The translations under genes and the position numbers were made by a program. A stretch of 64,000 nt of DNA, from contig CM029669.1 in the NCBI GenBank assembly GCA_017311315.1, positions 15,845,102-15,909,101 of the forward strand, read 5' to 3'. The notes under the pieces are model-generated. The model made no database searches and was not told the DNA's origin. It worked only from the letters and a program-made list of their open reading frames with translations. This document shows, in pieces, positions 56,907 to 64,000 of this stretch (positions within the stretch are counted from its first letter, which is position 1; every line of letters starts with the position of its first letter). The stretch comes from Dendrocalamus latiflorus (taxonomy: Eukaryota; Streptophyta; Magnoliopsida; Poales; Poaceae).

Positions 56907-57761
56907 CTCCCACAATCCATGTGGGACTATTCCTAACAATCTCCCCCTCACACATGGATTGGGCACTTCTGCAAGCATGAGGTCCAAGGAGATGTTAGGC
57001 ACCTGGGCTCTGATACAAATTGTTACATTTTGGGCCACAGGCCTAAATAGGCTGAACACAACTTAAGCCCACGGAGCAACAACATTATAAGTGGTATTGG
57101 GCCTTCTCCCCCTAAAAGACTAGTCCAATGGGTGGGCGCTCCCTCACACTTATAAGGTTGTTGCTCCGTAGGTTTAGTTGTGTTCAACCCATTTAGACCT
57201 GTGGCCCAGAAATGTAACAAGTGGTATCAGAGCCCAGGTGCCTAACATCTCCTTGGACCTCATGGTTGCAGAAGTGCCCAATCCATGTGTGAGGGGGAGA
57301 TTGTTAGGAATAGTCCCACATGGATTGTGGGAGAAGAGCAATCACAACTTATAAGTGTGAGGGAGCCCTCACCCATTGGACTAGTCTTTTGAGGGGACAA
57401 GGCCCAATACCACTTATAAGGTTATTGCTCCGTTGCTCCGTGGGCTTAGTTGTGTTCAGCCCATTTAGACCTGTGGCCCAAAATGTAACAAGTGGTATCA
57501 GAACCCAGGTGCCTAACATCTCCTTGGACCTCATGGTTGCAGAAGTGCCCAATCCATGTGTGAGGGGGAGATTGTTAGGAATAGTCCCACATGGATTGTG
57601 GGAGAGGAGTAAGCACAATTTATAAGTGTGAGGGAGCCTCCACCTATTGGACTAGTCTTTTGGGGGGAGAAGGCCCAATACCACTTGTAAGGTTATTGCT
57701 CTGTTGCTCCATGGGTTTAGTTGTGTTCAGCCCATTTAGAACTGTGGCCCAGGATGTAACA
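56907..57761. mobile_element. TRIM retroelement array: inverted copy joined to a tandem forward copy
   Basis: The LTR is about 189 bp, starts TGTTAGGAATAGTCCC and ends ATGTAACA. Forward order: partial LTR (to 57219), interior 57220-57301, LTR 57302-57490, interior 57491-57572, LTR 57573-57761. Each interior is only 82 bp and consists of a primer binding site (AGTGGTATCAGAGCCC) at one end and a polypurine tract (GTGAGGGGGAGAT) at the other. Upstream, 56907-57169 is the same element in inverse orientation (LTR end, interior 56939-57021, partial LTR), joined to the forward copy at the shared CACTTATAAG. There is no coding capacity, as expected for TRIM/SMART elements. Confidence 0.88.
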
Positions 57762-59535
57762 AGAACCCTACATGGTTTCACCGCACTATTTCAAAAATCA
57801 GTAGCTAGTGCATACCGAATCATACACATACATTGCATTGAACCATACTAGACTTTTATATTACATATTAGAGTTTAAATAACCTATATCGAGTAAAATC
57901 TTTACATAACGTGCTGATTAGGCCAAATACTATAGTACAAATAACTAAAATCAAAAGCGGAAGCGGGAAGCAATAGATGAGACCATACCTTGCCACATGA
58001 AAGCAACTAGGGGTAAAGTGTGTATGACAAATACTATCAAATATTTTGATAATAGATGTGCACATAATCACCATCAAAGTCTGCCCAAACAAAGGTAAGA
58101 ACGAGATATTACAAGAATGGTCCAGACGCGACGTAGTAAGCATAGGGGTCTTGATCCAAAAGTTCTAAGTTAATTTAGTGAGCAAGAGTGAGCACAAACA
58201 ACCGCACTCCGTGAGCCAACACACATAAAGCAATTATAGTATACATGCAAGGCTTAACAAAGAAAGGCTTGGTTTTTTATTTGTGAAATGTTATTGTTGA
58301 ATTACAGTAAGTACAAATCCTGAGACTTAACATTTTTAACTAAACCATGTTTCTAAAAAGTGTGAAAGTATGTAATAATAATAGTGCAGGTTCCATTCAC
58401 CTGTTACATGGTTCCATACACCATATACCATTTTTGTTACTATGGTTCTTTTCACCCGTTATAATCACTAGGTTCCACCACCCAAGGGAAATCAACTTAG
58501 GGTTCTATCACCCATCGTGCTTTTTCATCTCACCCACAAAGATTCTTTTGTAAATAAACACTAACTCGAATAAGTTTCCATACATACCCATGATCGTGGG
58601 CACGACTGTTCGAACAGTTTCACTCTGCAGAGGTCACACACTTTACCCACAAAAAAGATGTTCAACTTGTTATATTCTACATGTTCCTTAGGCATGTAGA
58701 TCAAGAAGACCATCACAAAGCCTTTGCAATTCACCTTCCCAACATGGCTACACTCGTGCTAAGGTTTCCACCACCGTGGTGTTCTATCCACCCGCTTCGG
58801 AGGCCCACTCTTGCACTGCACGAAGGCTTCTATCCAGCACTCATACCATGTTCAACCGGATGCTAGCGCATCCAACACCAGGTCGATGCAAATTAATTAG
58901 CCAAAAGACACTCATTATAGCTTGTGGTTGCACTATTTTCATTGAGAAGTCATCATAAGATTCAATCTTAAAAGTTATCTCGGTGGTTTTACCGCATACC
59001 ACACTCTCGTGCTCCATCCATACCAGCCCTACTTACCATCTGCCCAGATATAAAGCAAGTTTAGAGTTTTAGGATCCAAAATATCCTTTCAATTCAAATA
59101 TAAGCCATAGCCATTTCCATCTAACGACTACCCAAATTCAAGTTTACATGTTTGAAATGATGTCAGGGCAACTTAATGCCCTTGTATCTAAGCAAGGCTA
59201 AGTATGACGCTTAGATACAGACCAATATCAAGTATATTTACTATTAATTTTAGGGTGACAAGAGTTTATCTCCAAAGCCAAGGAGTAGGGGGTACAAATA
59301 AGCAATTATCCATAAGGAATTGCCTCTGAGCTAATACGAATATAATTTGCATAATAAAATAAGGCATGCAAAATGATTAAAGTATTGACTTACCTTGCTC
59401 ACAAGCTTGTTGGTCTTGATAATCTTAGTTGGGTTCGAACTACTGCTCTTCCAAGTCTTCATAATCTATTTGAGAGATCGAATAAAATTTTGTATAAATA
59501 CAAGAGAATGAAAATAAATCCAAATAAAATCCAAA

Positions 59536-61415
59536 CACTACTATAAAAGAGACTATACTGGACGCTTACATCACAGACGGTTCATACGAATAACCGTCTA
59601 TGGTATTTTCACAGACAGTTATTCATACGAACCATTTATGATAATGCAAGATATTACATATGGTTCTTACTAATACCTATTTGTGATACAAATGATTATT
59701 GATAAAAACCGTCTGTGATAATTGTAGACATCATAGACGGTTATTTATTTAAACCATCTATGATACTTCACAGACAGTTTGTATTAAAAACCGTCTATGA
59801 TATATTTCCCGCCTCGCAATCTCTCAAAATTTTATAATCTCCCGCCTACGTCTGAGTAGGATTTCGTTCCGAGACACCTTTAGTAAAACAGGCATAACTT
59901 TTGCATATGGTATTTGTTTTTGACGTTCTTGTACTTGTTGGAAAGCTAACAAATTTACATTGCAAGTTTTTTGTTTCTGTTTTTGCCCTTTTTCTTAGTC
60001 TTCCCTTCGGAATTTGGTTTTCGCCTCAACTGCAAAGTTGTAGATCTCGTCAAAACCTTTCAAACAAGCAAATATAAGCCATATAAAACTTTGCTATTTT
60101 ATATTTTGAGACTAGCTATTTACGTTGTACCAATATGTTGTCTTTGTGATCTACCGTTTGGCTATTATCACCGACGGTTTTTAATAAGAACCATCTGTGA
60201 TATCTTCTATTATCATAGATGATTTTTGTTATAAATTATCTATGATGTCTCTATTATAGACGGTTTATAATCCAAACCGTCTATGATGCCTCGCCACATC
60301 GTCGATCCATGACATATCCCCTAGGATCCTGATCTCACCCGTCCGTTCTCTCTTCATCAAATGGTAGGCACCGGTCTACTCCCAACCTCTTGCCCCTTAT
60401 TAACCTCCCTCTCCCTACTCGAAGAACCCTCTCCCTACTCGAAGAACCAACACTACCAGCAATACTCCAACTCATTTGTGCGCGACAAGGGTGGGAAGAG
60501 GTTCAACAAAGGCGGCTGAAATTTCGCTTGAAGCAAGATAGAAAGGAAGAAGGTAATGACAAATCTGCACTATTTTAAGTTGCCGGCATAGAAGCTGTTG
60601 ATTTTGGTATACAAGATGAAAATGGTATTCGTTGCCTTTTTGTTTCTGCTACTTGAAAATTTTTCCCACATCACTTGTTTTATATTGTAGTTTAATGAAA
60701 GATGTGTAAGTCTACCTTATATTAACTTGAAGTTTCTTGTAGTGTAAGTATCTTTCTGAATTGGTAATCATGAAGTTTATATTTGTAAAATTATAAGTGT
60801 CCTCTTGTGTATGCAGTGCTATAGATAATTAATCTACTCGTTATCTTGTGATGTTGTAATGATGTATTCTAAGCTTAATGGAAATAGAATGTGTTGCTGT
60901 GTTTGTTACTGTATTTGCTTGTTTTCATATGGCATAGTTAACATTTTCTAATGCTAGCTGAAAAATAGAAAAAATTTAGGTATAAAATGAACTATCAAAG
61001 ACAATTTTGTGGTATAAACCGTCTATTAAGGATTATCACAGATGGCTCAAACCAAAAACCATTTGTGATATTTGCACATCACATATGATTCTATCTACCA
61101 ACCGTCTGTGATGGGGAAGTATCACAAATGGTTTATATACCAACCACCTATGATTCTCGCCCATCATAGACGATTGATAGCTAGAACTGTCTGTGATGTG
61201 TGAGTATCACAGATGGTTTTCGATTCAAGTAGTCTGTGATAGTGTTCTTCACAAATAGTTCTAGTTACAAATTGTTTGTGTTGTATTTAACACAGAGGAC
61301 TCACAAACCGTCTGTGACAACCTCCGATTATCACTGATGCATAAGTTTAGACGGTTGAAAAACTGTCTGTGATGATAGTTCCGAACTCTCTGTGATGACC
61401 CTTCTTGTAGTTGTG
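59536..61415. mobile_element. CACTA-E: non-autonomous CACTA transposon, 1880 bp, nested in the LTR
   Basis: Left end CACTACTATAAAAGAG and right end, reverse complemented, CACAACTACAAGAAGGG. The target duplication AAA is perfect (59533-59535 and 61416-61418). Subterminal arrays are at 59568-59800, 60165-60290 and 61000-61395, quite decayed. The segment 59800-60130 is the reverse complement of CACTA-A 8670-9080. No transposase. Confidence 0.88.
60365..60600 (+). other. Captured-looking internal segment of CACTA-E
   Basis: This takes the place that the histone H3 remnant holds in CACTA-A, in matching relative orientation. One frame (60472-60517) reads VRDKGGKRFNKGG, reminiscent of the histone H4 tail (GRGKGGKGLGKGG) at about half of positions, but there is no start codon and the frame stops at once. 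A 17-bp unit CCCTCTCCCTACTCGAAGAA is duplicated at 60409-60446. I cannot exclude chance similarity. Confidence 0.3.
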
Positions 61416-63453
61416 AAAATTCATGATTTTTCTCTTGTTAGAAAAATCGTGAATTTAGAAACAAGTTTTATTCAATTTGGGTTTACAATAAGTGAGAACA
61501 GACCTTCCAAAGTTTAAATCAAGGAATATCGCTTAATTAAATAGAGGAGACAGAATATGTCTCTCTGATAGTTGGTGTCCGCATTATTAATTTATTTTCT
61601 TATTAGAAAAGACATCATAGGCTAACAAGTGGGGCTAGTTGGGTTTTTAATTTGTTTTTGAATTATTTTCTGAAGGAAATCATATAAGTGAATGACAGGT
61701 GTAGCCCTTAGGTTTTTTAATTTCTTTTTGAATTATCTTCTTTAAATAAAGGATTGAGAGACTGATAGGTGGGGCTGGCACAGTAATATTGGCCCACATG
61801 TCAGTGACTTAGAATTAAAATTCAGTTATAATTAGATTTCAAATGATATGGGCCCACATGTCAGTGACCTATTAATATAACTAATCAATGTCATTAACTT
61901 AACCTAATTATGGACTAATGACATCATTAGCTTAATGACGTTGCTACGATACTTTTCTCCCATGTTCTTAGAGTGGCACTTTAGTCGAGCTCGCTACCAA
62001 AATTGGTTGTCGAGATCTCAACGATCCTAAGTGCCGCGATGGTGTGACTGGTGGTGAACCACGGAGGCGATGGGGCTCAACCACCATGACAACTGAGCTT
62101 CTAGCAGCGCTGCAACGAATTCAAGGTAAGGTGAGCATCTACAGGCTACGAGGAACTCACCAGAGTAGACGACAAGGCTTAGAGGTGTTGTGTAGGTTTG
62201 GCAATGTTGGCCCAAGGCGGCGCGGTGATCTTCCATAGCACTGGCCAGCTGGGGTATTCAGAGGGCCAAAATTGAGGTCTGGGATAAAAGAGAGGGAGGC
62301 GTGGGTATGCTTTGGCCAACGGGAATCGAATGGAGGTGGGTCGGGTTGGTAGGGCGACAAAGTAGCTGGACACAATAGCGTTGGTGAGCTGTGGTGCAAA
62401 AAAAGGCAATTGCATGAGGTGGGATAGAGTGAAGAATGAGGCAGCCAAATTGGCACAACCGGGAGAAGAGTCGGCTTACCGAAGTGTTGGGGTGATGAGG
62501 CGGCCTCAACGGAGCATGGCGGCGGTGACAATGAGCTCGGCTTGAGCTAGCTTCAAGCAATTGAGTGGTGTGGGAGTAGTGGAGGGGAAGTACGGAGGCA
62601 AAAAGGGGCATCGGTGGCTTTTATAGCTAAGTAGATGCAAGCTCAACATGCGCGCGATGCATGGTGCAATGGCTGATAAGGTGGCATGGGCATCGCAGGC
62701 ATGACATAGGGATGATGTGGGAGCAAGTGTGGGCAGTGGGAGCAACAAGGCGGTGAGATATGATAAGTGCATCGCGCATGATCGACTGGTCGTCGGCGGA
62801 TTCAGTTAGAGTGACGTGATGGGACAAAGGGTGATGTGGGCGATGTGACGGCATGCGTGGGCGCAACAGCGCGACGAAGCAGCGCAATAAGCGCAGCGCG
62901 TGCGGCGAGGGCATGCTCTCAGCTAGTTGCTGGCACAGCCGATCACGACGACATGATGGCGTGGCAATGCTCCATGCATTGATTTGGCAATGCAGCTCAC
63001 GTGGGTGTGGCAAGGGCATGGCAATGCGGGGCGCGTGGGGAGTCAATGCTGTAGGTGGTGACTCAACAGGCGCTGATGCAAGCAAGACGCGACGTGGTCG
63101 AATGAGGTGACAACGTGGTCAGCATCGAGGCAAGTGAGATAAGAGAGCGAAGGGGGAAAGAGGCTAGGCCAAGCAGCGTCGGGCTGGGAGGGAAAGGGAT
63201 AGAGAAAGAAAAGGGAGCAGGCTAGTGGGTTGAATGGCTCCGGGTCGGGAAAAGGAAAAGGGGAGGGAGAAAAAGATTGGGCCGACCCAAATGGATTTTT
63301 TATTTGCATTTCCTTTTCCTTTTTGTTTGAATTTTGGTTTTTTGGATTGGAATTTGAATTCAAATTCAAAATTTTATTTTGCCAAAACTTTGAATTGTGC
63401 TCGATATCAATCTTATTCAAAATTTAGATTTTCCCCAAAAATGGAGTGTTACA

Positions 63454-64000
63454 GCACATGATCTGATTGTGCACGGGGGGCATAAGAACATTTGTAACAA
63501 AATATTAAAAAAATGCAAAACAACATTACATGTGGGTATGTTCACTATCGTAATCTCAAAAGTGCCTCAAGATTCGTGCAAAGCATATTCAACTATTAGA
63601 AGACGGGAAAGTTATTTGAATTTTGAAGATTTGCATCAATCTCGAGGTACAGTTGATGGTGATAATAGTATATGCATCCATATGTATATGTGAAAAAATT
63701 ACATTCGTAACAAAAATATACATCCTTCACAAGGATCCTTGAAGATGTTGATAGAGAACCAGGATACCCCAAGAAAGCCACTCAATTTAATGACGTCAAA
63801 GCCAAAGCATGTGCGAGGCAAATCAAATGACCAAAGTTGATAGTTCAATCTCCTCTTGTTCTCAAATAGACGTTGTTTTTGTTTAAACCACTAATATACA
63901 TAAAATTATTTGGACACGTCACATAGAAATGATATTACTTAATTTATCATCAAAAGTTCGTCCATACCATTATATTTTTATTAGAGGAAATTTGCTACAT
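63454..64000. other. AT-rich end of window, no gene recognised
   Basis: No supported frames or repeat ends; the short open stretches have no family resemblance. Confidence 0.4.

Larger units (their letters stand above)
57762..63453 (-). mobile_element. Large minus-strand LTR (about 3.8 kb without the nested CACTA-E)
   Basis: The right end, reverse complemented, starts TGTAACACTCCATTTTTGG, like the solo LTR family start TGTAACATCC. Shared blocks include TGTTCGAACAGTCGTGCCCA (58590-58615), CTTGTGAGCAAGGTAAGTC (59392-59410) and a GC-rich core with GGCCCACATGTCAGTGAC (61790-61870). The left boundary is unclear: sequence changes right after the TRIM at 57761. The base after 63453 (GCACA) was not found as a duplication on the left, so intact ends cannot be claimed. 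Family assignment is by similarity to 1780-4407; divergence is considerable. The many frames at 62000-63100 are LTR core noise. Confidence 0.6.

Noticed and set aside
57349..57625. Open frames on both strands in the TRIM array
   Set aside because: They span LTR, primer site and polypurine tract of a non-coding TRIM element and repeat with it.
57755..57761. TGTAACA at 57755 as the exact left end of the large minus-strand LTR
   Set aside because: It is the end of the third TRIM LTR, and the 5 bp before it (CAGGA) do not match the 5 bp after 63453 (GCACA).
60472..60517. Calling a histone H4 pseudogene in CACTA-E
   Set aside because: Only about half of 13-15 positions agree and low-complexity Gly/Lys runs match easily; kept as a weak finding instead of a gene call.
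62027..63110. Many His/Pro/Ser-rich frames at 62.0-63.1 kb
   Set aside because: They belong to the GC-rich core of the minus-strand LTR, with no family motifs, and conflict with each other.

Overview
This window looks like plant nuclear DNA from a grass, probably a panicoid species. The reasons are intron-bearing plant genes with very GC-rich first exons (Lhca4, PTB), and dense nested transposons of grass type: CACTA, hAT, Tourist-like MITE, large GC-rich solo LTRs and TRIM elements. The species was not determined. Most of the 64 kb is transposable elements and broken gene copies. Two intact host genes lie side by side near 40-46.6 kb: a polypyrimidine-tract-binding protein (PTB, ten coding exons, 468 aa) and the photosystem I antenna protein Lhca4 (three exons, 244 aa).

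Layout. 0-4.4 kb: an LTR/PBS/gag remnant, then a solo LTR (1780-4407, TSD AGAGT). 5.7-7 kb: a broken NAC gene and a Tourist-like MITE. 7.6-9.4 kb: CACTA-A, non-autonomous, carrying a histone H3 gene remnant. 12.1-15.4 kb: CACTA-B, an internal deletion derivative with a nested 207-bp foldback. 18.7-28.6 kb: CACTA-C, a decayed full-length copy holding a second solo LTR (24969-27881, TSD CTCTC). 28.6-30.5 kb: fragments of a DUF962/Mpo1-like gene and of cytosolic GAPDH. 31.5-34.5 kb: an LTR element with a non-coding interior and a minus-strand LTR fragment. 35.4-38.6 kb: a decayed hAT element. 40.0-46.6 kb: PTB and Lhca4. 47.1-57.8 kb: a TRIM retroelement array split by CACTA-D (9.6 kb, the best preserved copy). 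57.8-63.5 kb: a large minus-strand LTR containing CACTA-E.

The unifying theme is one CACTA family in five copies, each flanked by identical or near-identical 3-bp target duplications. They share CACTAC-type ends, arrays of palindromic subterminal units (ATCACAGACGGTT, spacer, AACCGTCTGTGAT) and, in the longer copies, a gene running from TNP2 transposase through DUF4218, DUF4216, a coiled-coil/Transposase_24-like part and DUF8039 to a C48 (Ulp1-like) protease. The short copies carry captured host sequence. Copies B, C and D act as mutual empty sites and reference alleles, so insertions, deletions and stop codons can be polarised from the window alone.
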